Shown in pieces: positions 8,256-15,820 of a DNA stretch of 64,000 nucleotides. Positions within the stretch are counted from its first letter, which is position 1, and every line of letters begins with the position of its first letter. The notes below the pieces were generated by a model. That model did no database searches and was not told the DNA's origin. It worked only from the letters and a program-made list of their open reading frames with translations. Origin of the DNA: Ruminococcus sp. CAG:254 (GTDB lineage Bacteria; Bacillota; Clostridia; Oscillospirales; Ruminococcaceae); contig HF997977.1 in NCBI GenBank assembly GCA_000433635.1, forward strand, positions 127,481-191,480, in the 5' to 3' direction. The position numbers and the translations under genes were made by a program.

Positions 8256-9308
8256 TTATTGATCCGTATGCGGATGATGGTTGGAATCGTCTTGCTTGTC
8301 CGTGGATTCTTGTTCGGTGTCGTCTGCTTCCAATTCCTTTAAAAGTGCCTGCATGGAAGAACGCTGTTCCGAACTGGACGACTGGTTGACCAACTTGACG
8401 AATACCTGTTCGAGGTTCTTCTTCTGTTCTTTTACTTCCAGCACATCGAACTTTTTGACCAGCAGAGCTGCCAGCAGGGAATTCCGGATGTCACTGCTCT
8501 GCAATTCCACATCATAAGTATAGATACCAGTTTTGAAACGGGAAATATTGGAAACATTGCGAACGCCGTCCACCTGCCGCATGGTAGCAGCCACTTCCTG
8601 CGAACCGCCCTTGACCTTGAGGTGTAAAATCGGGTTGGTGTCTGCCCGTTCTTCGAGGTGGTCAATGGTATCCACTGCCCGAATCTCTCCTTTGCTAATG
8701 ATGACGACTCGGTCACAGACAGCACTGATTTCACTCAGAACGTGAGAGCTTAAAATAATCGTATGATCCTGTTTCAATTCCAGAATCAGATTCCGGACTT
8801 CAATGACCTGTTCCGGGTCAAGACCAACAGTCGGTTCGTCTAAAATCAAAACATCCGGTTCGCCCAGCAGTGCCTGTGCAAAGCCAACACGCTGCCGATA
8901 ACCTTTCGAGAGGTTGCGAATCAGACGACCTGCAACATCGGTAATCCGCAGGCGATCCATTGCCTTTGCAACTTGAGCCTTGCGTTTCACGCCCGGAACG
9001 CCTTTCAGCCCAGCAACAAATGTCAAATATTCCTTAACTTTCATATCTGGATAAACTGGCGGAATTTCCGGCAGGAATCCGATGTGGCGTTTTGCCTTGA
9101 TCGGATCTTTTGCAATGTCAAAGCCATTGATGGTGACCGTGCCGGAGCTGGACGGGATGACACCGCAGATGATATTCATTGTGGTGGATTTTCCCGCACC
9201 GTTCGGCCCTAGAAAGCCGAGGATTTCGTGATCTTCTACGGTAAAGCTGATGTTTTTCACAGCGGCTTTTTGCCCGTAGTATTTGGTTAGGTTTTTGATT
9301 TCAACCAT
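8256..9308 (-). CDS. ABC transporter ATP-binding protein (GldA-like)
   Basis: 350 residues. Walker A GPNGAGKST (about 34-42), signature LSKGYRQRVG, Walker B VLILDEP and switch His (ILSSHVLSE) are all intact, so it should hydrolyse ATP. A C-terminal extension of about 110 residues ends in an acidic, hydrophilic tail rich in Glu, Asp and Gln. It is the first gene of the GldA-F-G-DUF4340 operon. The SD AAAGGAG lies directly upstream of the ATG. Confidence 0.95.
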   Translation of the reverse strand: MVEIKNLTKYYGQKAAVKNISFTVEDHEILGFLGPNGAGKSTTMNIICGVIPSSSGTVTINGFDIAKDPIKAKRHIGFLPEIPPVYPDMKVKEYLTFVAGLKGVPGVKRKAQVAKAMDRLRITDVAGRLIRNLSKGYRQRVGFAQALLGEPDVLILDEPTVGLDPEQVIEVRNLILELKQDHTIILSSHVLSEISAVCDRVVIISKGEIRAVDTIDHLEERADTNPILHLKVKGGSQEVAATMRQVDGVRNVSNISRFKTGIYTYDVELQSSDIRNSLLAALLVKKFDVLEVKEQKKNLEQVFVKLVNQSSSSEQRSSMQALLKELEADDTEQESTDKQDDSNHHPHTDQ

Positions 9309-9403
9309 AAAAATCTCCTTTCCGCATATTCGGAATGATACCGAAAAGCACTCCTATTTATTATTGCAAAAAAACTTGTATATGTCATGGACGAATTGTA
9401 ATC

Positions 9404-9432
9404 ATTATATTAAAATCGGGGAAAACTGATAA
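9404..9432 (-). promoter_or_regulatory. Promoter of the Gld-like ABC operon
   Basis: Minus strand -10 TATAAT (9409-9404) and a weaker -35 TTATCA (9432-9427), spacer 17 bp. The leader would be about 90 nt and contains a small TTCGG/CCGAA hairpin. Confidence 0.65.
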
Positions 9433-9662
9433 ATTCCCTGAAAAAGTGCCCGTGAAAATCGTGCGGATTTTGGAAATTCTGTGCCAATGGTATCATAACA
9501 ACCTTATGTGGGCGTTTTGTGAAAGGTCAGCGGAAATCAGAAAAAATTCCGCAAATTCCAAGAAATCTGAAAAAACAGGGACAAAGTATGGTCAATTTAT
9601 ACAAACGGGTTTCCTTAATTATGGGCAAAACGCTGAAAAAACCGTTTCTTTTGTCATAAGGG

Positions 9663-9691
9663 TTGACAATCAAAAGGGCTTGGGGTATAAT
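9663..9691 (+). promoter_or_regulatory. Strong promoter of the GH48 cellulase
   Basis: TTGACA (9663-9668), 17-bp spacer, TATAAT (9686-9691): a perfect consensus. The start near 9698 gives a leader of about 205 nt. Between the two divergent promoters (9433-9662) I see no gene. Confidence 0.85.
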
Positions 9692-9742
9692 TTGAATATA
9701 AAAGTGGACGCATTGTGTGTGGATTTTGTGAAAAAATGTGAA

Positions 9743-9812
9743 TGCACAACTGTAACGGTTGTGTGCAGTTCTTTTTCTGCTTGTCAGAGCGGACACACCG
9801 GTACCGTACCGA
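9743..9812 (+). promoter_or_regulatory. Structured leader of the GH48 gene: terminator-like hairpin and palindrome
   Basis: TGCACAAC (9743-9750) pairs with GTTGTG..CA (9758-9767) and is followed by TTCTTTTTCT, which resembles a weak intrinsic terminator inside the leader. Further down, CGGTAC-C-GTACCG (9800-9812) is a perfect 6-bp inverted repeat with a single central base, either an operator or a short RNA stem. Both lie between the promoter and the start codon and could control cellulase expression. Confidence 0.4.
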
Positions 9813-9901
9813 TGAAAGGATGCGTGTTCTGGGAAACGCACATGCCGGCTACAAAACCATTTTTACTTTATATTCTATTTCTTGAAAGGGGAAATTTTTC
9901 C

Positions 9902-12900
9902 ATGCAGTTTAAGAAGAACAAAACTGTTCTGGCAGCGATTCTTGCTGCTGCAATGGCATGCAGTGCAATTGTTCCGACTGCTGCTTCCGCAGCAGGCACC
10001 AGAACAAAGGCAGAAGCATACGGCGATAAGACCTATGCAGCACGATTCATGTCTTTGTATGATGACGTAATCACAAACGGTGTTCAGAATGGCTATATGT
10101 CCAGCACTTCTACCGTTAGCGGCGGTCTGGGTGTACCGTATCACTCGGTTGAAACCCTCTGTATCGAAGCTCCGGACTACGGTCATGAAACCACTTCTGA
10201 AGCTTTGTCCTACTTGGTATGGACCGCAGCAATGCGTGATAACATCGTAAATAAGGCAAACAAGGGCGAAATCACCGTTAAGGGTGAAAAGGATGCCGCT
10301 TCCGAAACCGTTGGTGATACCGCAAAGGCTTGGAAGACCATGGAAGCTACTTTGATTCCGGATACACAGGCTGGCATCATGCAGAAGCAGCAGCTGAGTG
10401 CAACCTACAGCGATGAATGGGAACAGATTGAACTGTATCCGACCGACATGCTGAACGGCAACAACGCTGTAAACCCGATTCACCAGTACTTCACAAGTGC
10501 ATACGGCAGCGATAAGGGCTTGTACCTGATGCACTGGCTGGCTGACGTAGATGACTGGTATGGCTTTGGTGCTGGTACTTCTTCTCAGTACAAGCAGCAG
10601 AACGTAAGCGGTTCTTTCACCATGATCAATACTTTCCAGCGTGGTGAACAGGAATCTTGCTGGGAAACCATTCCGCATGCTTGCGTAGAAGAACTGAAGT
10701 TTGGTATTCAGAACGGTCAGGAAGGCAGCACTCGTATCGGCGGTATGAAGGGCTTCTTCAACACCGAACAGAAGGTTGCTCAGCAGTATTCTTACACCAA
10801 CGCACCGGACGCAGAAGACCGTGCAATTCAGGCTGTATACGCTGCAAACAGATGGGGCGTTGCTGATCAGAGCGTTGACTCCAAGTGGGGCGGCTCTCAG
10901 AAGCTGGATGTTCTGGCTGCTAAGATGGGTGACGAAACCAGAAACAATATGTTCGATAAGTACTACAAGACCATTGGTACAACCAACAAGTGGGATACTT
11001 CCAACAGCAATGGTCAGTATTACCTGATGAACTGGTATACTTCTTGGGGCGGTGCTCTGGATGGCTCTTGGGCATGGCAGATCGGTTGCTCGCACGCACA
11101 CGAATTCTACCAGAACCCGCTGGCTGCTTATGCACTGGCATATGACACCAACCTGAGCTCCAACATGAAGGCACAGGGTGCTGTAGAAGACTTCAAGAAG
11201 TCCTTCCAGACACAGATGGAATACTACCTGTGGCTGCTGTCTAATGACGGCGTAATCGCTGGTGGTAGCACCAACTCTGTAAATGGTCGTTATGAAGAAC
11301 ACAGCAAGAATGTATCTGGTACTTCTGAATTCAACAAGATGGTTTATGTTGAACACCCGGTTTATGCTGACCCAGGTTCGAACCACTGGATCGGTAACCA
11401 GGTATGGGCTGTTCAGCGTCTGGCTGAATTGTACTATGTTGTTAAGACACAGGGCGATGCAAGCGGCATCTCTGTTGGCGGTATGGATCTGACTACTGCT
11501 CTGGAAACCATTCTGGACAAGTGGACAGGCTGGTTCCTCGACAACTCCATTTTGGGTAAGGCAAGCGGAACCATCACATTTGAAGATTATTATGAAAAGT
11601 ATCATGCAACAGATGGCACTGGCAAGACCAAGTTTGAAATTCCGGATCTGAGCACGGTTACCGATGATGGCACAAGCTTCTCGATTCCGTCCAGCTTGAT
11701 CTGGTCTGGCGAACCGAATTCTTGGACAGGCACATATCAGGAAAATACCAACCTGAAGGCAACCATCGTTGGCTATGGCGACGGCGACCTCGGATGCGTA
11801 TCTTCTCTGGCAAACACTTTGATTTACTATGCAGCAGGTCGTGGCGTTTCTGCAAGTGATCTGGCAACTGGTGAAGCTTCTTATAAGTCCAGCAGAGGTA
11901 CAAAGAGCACTGATATGAAGGATCGTGCAGCACAGTCCCTGTATCTGGCAAAGGAACTCCTCGACAGAGAATGGAACAAGTATCGTGACGATATTGGTCT
12001 GGGCGTTTCTGACCACAACACCAACTTGACACGTTTGTGGGAAACCAAGCTGGTTCTGCCGAATGGTCAGCGTACAAATGGTCAGGGCAAGACTCTGGCT
12101 AAGGGCGATTACACCGGTAAGATGCCGAACGGCGACCTGATTCAGGACGGCGTAGCATTCGTTGATATTCGTTCGAACTACAAGAGCGATCCGATGTATC
12201 TGGAAGCTGAAAAGTACTATCAGCAGGATGGTAACACCGATAATTATTACTTCACACTGCACAGATTCTGGCATGCTGGCGACATCATGATGGCTCTGGG
12301 TACTATGTCTGAAGTATATCCGGATCTGACTCCAGATCCGACTGAAGATCCAGATGCTCCGGTTGTAACACCGTCTGAAGTAACCGTTAAGGTTGGCGAA
12401 ACCAAGGATCTGACCGTTGATCAGACTGGTTGCGACTTTAAATCTGACGATGATAGCATCGCTTCCGTTTCTAAGGATGGCACTATCACTGGTGTAAAGG
12501 AAGGTAAGACTACCATCACTGTAACCAACAAGGATGGCAAGTCCACCACTGTAACTGTTACTGTAACAGCTGCAACTACAACAGAAGCTACTACAACAAG
12601 CGAAGCTACAACCACTACAGGTGCAAAAACTACAACAACTGCTGGCGAAACTACTACAGTTGACCCGAATGCAGATAACATCGGTGACGTAAACCTGGAT
12701 GGTGTTGTAGACATCGCTGACGCTGTAACATTGAACAAGTATCTGGCTGGCGTTGTACAGCTGAGCGATCAGGCTCTGCGGAACGCTAACTGCGATCAGA
12801 GCCCGAGCGATATCGATAACATCGGCGACAAGGATACTACCGCTTTGGTAAGATTCGTTCTGAACGTAGAAGGCTATCAGGATCTGCCGTTCATGGGTGA

Positions 12901-12904
12901 ATAA
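9902..12904 (+). CDS. Cellulosomal GH48 cellobiohydrolase with Ig-like domain and type I dockerin
   Basis: 1000 residues, exported to the cell-surface cellulosome to release cellobiose processively from cellulose chains. Signal peptide about 1-30 (ASA-AG cleavage). GH48 domain about 32-805; the motif EAPDYGHETTSEA holds Glu89 and Glu100, matching Glu44 and the proton donor Glu55 of Clostridium Cel48F. Then a BIG2-type Ig-like domain (about 819-889), a Thr-rich linker (890-918) and a dockerin (about 922-990) with a first calcium loop DVNLDGVVD and a second segment with an insertion. The ATG at 9902 follows AAAGGGG; the open frame extends upstream to 9335 but has no signal peptide there. Codon use is strongly biased (AAG over AAA, CTG, GGT), unlike its neighbours, as expected for very high expression. 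No carbohydrate-binding module is attached. Confidence 0.97.
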   Translation: MQFKKNKTVLAAILAAAMACSAIVPTAASAAGTRTKAEAYGDKTYAARFMSLYDDVITNGVQNGYMSSTSTVSGGLGVPYHSVETLCIEAPDYGHETTSEALSYLVWTAAMRDNIVNKANKGEITVKGEKDAASETVGDTAKAWKTMEATLIPDTQAGIMQKQQLSATYSDEWEQIELYPTDMLNGNNAVNPIHQYFTSAYGSDKGLYLMHWLADVDDWYGFGAGTSSQYKQQNVSGSFTMINTFQRGEQESCWETIPHACVEELKFGIQNGQEGSTRIGGMKGFFNTEQKVAQQYSYTNAPDAEDRAIQAVYAANRWGVADQSVDSKWGGSQKLDVLAAKMGDETRNNMFDKYYKTIGTTNKWDTSNSNGQYYLMNWYTSWGGALDGSWAWQIGCSHAHEFYQNPLAAYALAYDTNLSSNMKAQGAVEDFKKSFQTQMEYYLWLLSNDGVIAGGSTNSVNGRYEEHSKNVSGTSEFNKMVYVEHPVYADPGSNHWIGNQVWAVQRLAELYYVVKTQGDASGISVGGMDLTTALETILDKWTGWFLDNSILGKASGTITFEDYYEKYHATDGTGKTKFEIPDLSTVTDDGTSFSIPSSLIWSGEPNSWTGTYQENTNLKATIVGYGDGDLGCVSSLANTLIYYAAGRGVSASDLATGEASYKSSRGTKSTDMKDRAAQSLYLAKELLDREWNKYRDDIGLGVSDHNTNLTRLWETKLVLPNGQRTNGQGKTLAKGDYTGKMPNGDLIQDGVAFVDIRSNYKSDPMYLEAEKYYQQDGNTDNYYFTLHRFWHAGDIMMALGTMSEVYPDLTPDPTEDPDAPVVTPSEVTVKVGETKDLTVDQTGCDFKSDDDSIASVSKDGTITGVKEGKTTITVTNKDGKSTTVTVTVTAATTTEATTTSEATTTTGAKTTTTAGETTTVDPNADNIGDVNLDGVVDIADAVTLNKYLAGVVQLSDQALRNANCDQSPSDIDNIGDKDTTALVRFVLNVEGYQDLPFMGE

Positions 12905-12978
12905 GATATACGTTTGTATTTAATAAATTGCATATTCCAATATTGATGTAACGATCGCAATTTTAGTTGCGTTAAAAG

Positions 12979-13018
12979 AGAACCGTATGGCGAAAGCTGT
13001 ACGGTTCTTTTATTTTTT
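12979..13018 (+). terminator. Terminator of the GH48 gene
   Basis: AGAACCGTA (12979-12987) pairs perfectly with TACGGTTCT (13000-13008) and is followed by TTTATTTTTT. Confidence 0.9.
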
Positions 13019-13058
13019 GAGGATTTTAGAAAAAACAGCAAATCTATCTAAAAATTGC

Positions 13059-13087
13059 TTGACAACGGACGAGAGAAGTTGTATAAT
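13059..13087 (+). promoter_or_regulatory. Promoter of the zinc-ribbon gene
   Basis: TTGACA (13059-13064), 17-bp spacer, TATAAT (13082-13087). Confidence 0.85.
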
Positions 13088-13157
13088 TGATATATACTTT
13101 ATGAGCGTTTCATAGTTGGAACATCATGAAATTTACGAAAGACAGGGGTCGATGGCA

Positions 13158-13517
13158 ATGGCAAATATTTTTGAACAAATGAGCCGCAGCGTTTCTGGAA
13201 TGTCGAAGAACGCTTCTGAAGCCAGCAATCTGCGGAAAAAGATTGCATACGAACGGGAACGGATTCAGGAAGTGATGCAGGAAATTGGCGAACTCTATTA
13301 TGAGAGCCAGGAAAAGGAACTTGCAAAACTGAAGGAACTCTGTGCGGATATTGATGACAGAAAGCGGAGAATCCAGAGCATGCGTTTGGAATTGCAGCAG
13401 ATGAAGGGCAAGCGGGTTTGCCCAGGCTGTGGCATGCAGTTCGATGAAAAGTATCAGTTTGCATTCTGCGGAAAATGCGGTGCAAAGCTGGACGATCCGA
13501 TTACAGACGAAGACTAA
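13158..13517 (+). CDS. Small coiled-coil/zinc-ribbon protein of unknown function
   Basis: About 119 residues, with an amphipathic heptad-rich helix (about 20-80, very rich in Glu, Lys, Arg) followed by a zinc ribbon, CPGCGMQF and FCGKCGAKL, with four Cys in two CxxC pairs. No membrane segment or signal. Such proteins are common in Clostridia, often as scaffold or nucleic-acid binding proteins; the function here is unknown. The ATG at 13158 sits 9 nt after AGGGG and is preferred over the ATG at 13152 and an upstream TTG at 13116. It has its own strong promoter and terminator, so it is a single-gene unit. Confidence 0.8.
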   Translation: MANIFEQMSRSVSGMSKNASEASNLRKKIAYERERIQEVMQEIGELYYESQEKELAKLKELCADIDDRKRRIQSMRLELQQMKGKRVCPGCGMQFDEKYQFAFCGKCGAKLDDPITDED

Positions 13518-13530
13518 AAAGCAAAAAAGA

Positions 13531-13571
13531 AGGACTGCTGCAACCATCTCGCAGCAGTCCTTTTTCCTTTT
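13531..13571. terminator. Shared terminator between convergent genes
   Basis: AGGACTGCTGC (13531-13541) pairs with GCAGCAGTCCT (13551-13561), followed by TTTTCCTTTTT; A-rich sequence on the other side gives a usable T tract for the MATE gene on the minus strand. Confidence 0.9.
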
Positions 13572-13585
13572 TAAGGGGATAATCA

Positions 13586-14980
13586 TCAAAGTTTTGCAAT
13601 TTTTGTTTTCTGAATCCGGTGCAAGCATCCAAATCCAATTCCCATTGAAACCAGTTCTGCAATCGGAAAGGTCAACCAAATCAACCAGCTTTGGTTGAAA
13701 TTCGCCTTTGCTGTTAGTGAAAACAACCAAGCAACTGGCAAAACAAAAAGAATTTGGCGACATACAGAAATGATGAGGGATTCCAGCCCACTATCTAACG
13801 CTTGAAAAATACCTTGTAAGGCAATATTTGTTCCAGCAAACAGAAAACTAATAGAAATGATTCGCATGGCTTCTATGCAAAGCTGTTCTGTTTCTCCGGA
13901 CAACCCGAATAATTTGGCAAATGGAATGGCAAGGACTTCTATCAGCAGTGTGCCTGCAAGCATAATGATCCAAGTATACAGCATCCCGTAACGAATCCCA
14001 TAGCGGATTCTGGCACGGCTTCGCATACCATGATAAAAGGACAAAACCGGCGTAATGGCATCTCGCAGCCCAAAAGCTGCAAATAAAATAAACTGCTGAA
14101 TTTTATAGTATAATCCGTACGCTGTCACCAAAGCGGTATTCACAGAACCTAGAATTAAATTCATGCCATAAGTCATAACCGACATCAATGCCTGTGCCAG
14201 AATTGCTGGCAATCCGATTGCATAGATTTCCCGAATGATGGTGCTGTTTGGTTTCCAGTATTGCAGCTTGTTGGAAATTTGTTTGTCCACTTTGCAATGA
14301 AAAATCCATGCCAGCAAGAACGACAGAATTTGACCAAGAACAGTTGCATAAGCAGCCCCTCGCACGCCCAATTCCGGCAACCCACACCACCCATAAATCA
14401 AAATAGGGTCTAATAGGATATTGCAGACCGCTCCGGAAATTTGTGCAATGGTAGAAAAAATCGGATTTCCAGAGGCTTGCAGCAGTTTTTCATAGATGGA
14501 AAAGAAAATGATTCCCACCGAGAGGATACAGCAGATTCGCAAGTAAGAAATCCCCATATCTGCAATGAGAAAATCTTTTGTTTGCAGGTGGATATAAGGT
14601 GCAACGCCAAAAATACCGAAGAACACGCAGAGAAGAAAAATCAAAACGGCAAGAAATCCGCCATTTCCAGCAGTTCGACTGGCTTTTTCTGTATCTCCCT
14701 GTCCAAGGCTTTTGGATACCAGTGCATTGACACCAACTCCCGTGCCAATGCTAACCGCAATCATCAACATTTGCATAGGAAATGCCAGCGTCAGAGCATT
14801 CAGGGCAGCTTCTCCATTTTCTGGCATGTTAGAAACAAAGGCACTGTCTACGATATTGTACATGGCTTGCAATACCATCGAACAGATCATTGGAATGCCC
14901 ATTTTCAAGAGGAGTTGATGCGGTGGTGTTGACCGCATTTTGTCCGCTTTTCGTGGTTTGGCTTTTGTGTTTGTTGTCAT
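13586..14980 (-). CDS. MATE family efflux transporter
   Basis: 464 residues with about 12 membrane segments in two homologous halves, including the N-terminal LLLKMGIPMICSMVLQAMYNI-like region with NIVDSAFVS and the matching segment MTYGMNLILGSVNTALVTAYG in the second half. MATE pumps expel cationic drugs or metabolites using Na+ or H+ gradients; the substrate is not predictable. The start at 14980 has an AAAGGAAG SD 11 nt upstream; the longer open frame to 15100 runs through the leader hairpin and is unlikely to be translated. An unusual terminator-like hairpin sits at the very start of its transcript. Confidence 0.93.
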   Translation of the reverse strand: MTTNTKAKPRKADKMRSTPPHQLLLKMGIPMICSMVLQAMYNIVDSAFVSNMPENGEAALNALTLAFPMQMLMIAVSIGTGVGVNALVSKSLGQGDTEKASRTAGNGGFLAVLIFLLCVFFGIFGVAPYIHLQTKDFLIADMGISYLRICCILSVGIIFFSIYEKLLQASGNPIFSTIAQISGAVCNILLDPILIYGWCGLPELGVRGAAYATVLGQILSFLLAWIFHCKVDKQISNKLQYWKPNSTIIREIYAIGLPAILAQALMSVMTYGMNLILGSVNTALVTAYGLYYKIQQFILFAAFGLRDAITPVLSFYHGMRSRARIRYGIRYGMLYTWIIMLAGTLLIEVLAIPFAKLFGLSGETEQLCIEAMRIISISFLFAGTNIALQGIFQALDSGLESLIISVCRQILFVLPVAWLFSLTAKANFNQSWLIWLTFPIAELVSMGIGFGCLHRIQKTKIAKL

Positions 14981-15042
14981 AAAAAATACCGCTTCCTTTC
15001 TGGTAAAAAACGTGCCGGATAGACACATTTCTCTATAAAAAA

Positions 15043-15091
15043 AGATGTGCAGCACCCCTGGATTGGACTTACGCAGGGTTGCTACACATCT
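15043..15091 (-). promoter_or_regulatory. Terminator-like hairpin at the 5' end of the MATE transcript
   Basis: On the minus strand AGATGTG-TAGCA-ACCCTG pairs with CAGGG-GTGCTG-CACATCT around a 13-nt loop and is followed directly by seven T. The promoter at 15127-15099 would start transcription at about 15092, so the RNA begins with this hairpin. It could be an attenuator that normally stops MATE transcription, or a very short separate RNA. No known riboswitch consensus was recognised. Confidence 0.6.
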
Positions 15092-15098
15092 ATTTTTC

Positions 15099-15127
15099 AT
15101 TTTATCATATTTTCAAGCCACTGTCAA
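15099..15127 (-). promoter_or_regulatory. Promoter of the MATE gene
   Basis: Minus strand TTGACA (15127-15122), 17-bp spacer, TAAAAT (15104-15099). It is divergent from the pncA-pncB-hisC promoter 80 bp away. Confidence 0.8.
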
Positions 15128-15206
15128 AGGCAATTTTGCACAAAAAACAAGCGAAGAAAACCGGTTTTTTGATGGCAAAATGGTCACTAGAAATCAGAAA
15201 ACAGCG

Positions 15207-15235
15207 TTGACAAAAACAAATTTTACTTGTATAAT
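15207..15235 (+). promoter_or_regulatory. Promoter of the pncA-pncB-hisC unit
   Basis: TTGACA (15207-15212), 17-bp spacer, TATAAT (15230-15235); the leader is about 40 nt. Confidence 0.85.
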
Positions 15236-15280
15236 AAAAACAACACCCATATGGGATACTGGAAAAAGGAGCGTGCATCC

Positions 15281-15820
15281 ATGAAACGTGTATTGATTGT
15301 GGTGGATTATCAACGGGATTTTGTAACAGGTTCGTTGGGCTTTCCGGGTGCAGTGGCACTGGCGGAGCGAATTGCAAAGAAAATTGCTGCTTATCACAAG
15401 AGTGGCGATGTGGTGCTGTTTACAATGGATACTCATACGGATGATTACCGGAACACACAGGAGGGAAAGCATTTGCCCGTTCCGCATTGCATCAAGGGAA
15501 CGGCTGGGCATACATTAGTTCCAGAAGTGGCAGAGCAAGTAGAGCCGCAGGATTTGTTCTTTGAAAAGGATACATTCGGGTCAACCGATTTATTTGTATA
15601 TTTGCGAACGCAGCAATATGCAAGCATTGAATTGGTGGGCGTGGTTTCCAGTATTTGTGTGCTTTCCAATGCAGTGCTTTGTAAGACCGCATTGCCAGAA
15701 GTTCCAATTTTAGTGGATTCGAGCTGTATTGCTGCACCAGACCCTACATTACAGGAAGCAGCGATTTTGATGATGAAAAATCTGCAAATGCAAATTTTGC
15801 CGGAGGAGGAAACACCATGA
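15281..15820 (+). CDS. Nicotinamidase-like cysteine hydrolase (isochorismatase family)
   Basis: 179 residues. The cysteine hydrolase triad is visible: Asp9 (VVDYQRDF), Lys96 (FFEKDTFG) and Cys126 (VVSSICVLSN), with a DTH metal-ligand motif at 50-52. It probably deamidates nicotinamide to nicotinate: its stop overlaps the start of pncB by 4 nt (ATGA), and that enzyme uses nicotinate next. The start at 15281 has the SD AAAAGGAG; the open frame extends upstream to 15227 without a better start. Another cysteine hydrolase activity cannot be excluded from sequence alone. Confidence 0.88.
   Translation: MKRVLIVVDYQRDFVTGSLGFPGAVALAERIAKKIAAYHKSGDVVLFTMDTHTDDYRNTQEGKHLPVPHCIKGTAGHTLVPEVAEQVEPQDLFFEKDTFGSTDLFVYLRTQQYASIELVGVVSSICVLSNAVLCKTALPEVPILVDSSCIAAPDPTLQEAAILMMKNLQMQILPEEETP

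Noticed and set aside
9335..9901. N-terminal extension of the GH48 frame
   Set aside because: Upstream of and across the promoter; the signal peptide and SD define the start at 9902.
9875..12274. 799-codon open frame antisense to the GH48 gene
   Set aside because: A by-product of biased codon use in the GH48 gene; no SD or known domain, and the signal lies entirely in the plus strand.
14981..15100. Longer start for the MATE gene
   Set aside because: It would translate through the terminator-like hairpin and has no SD; the ATG at 14980 has one.
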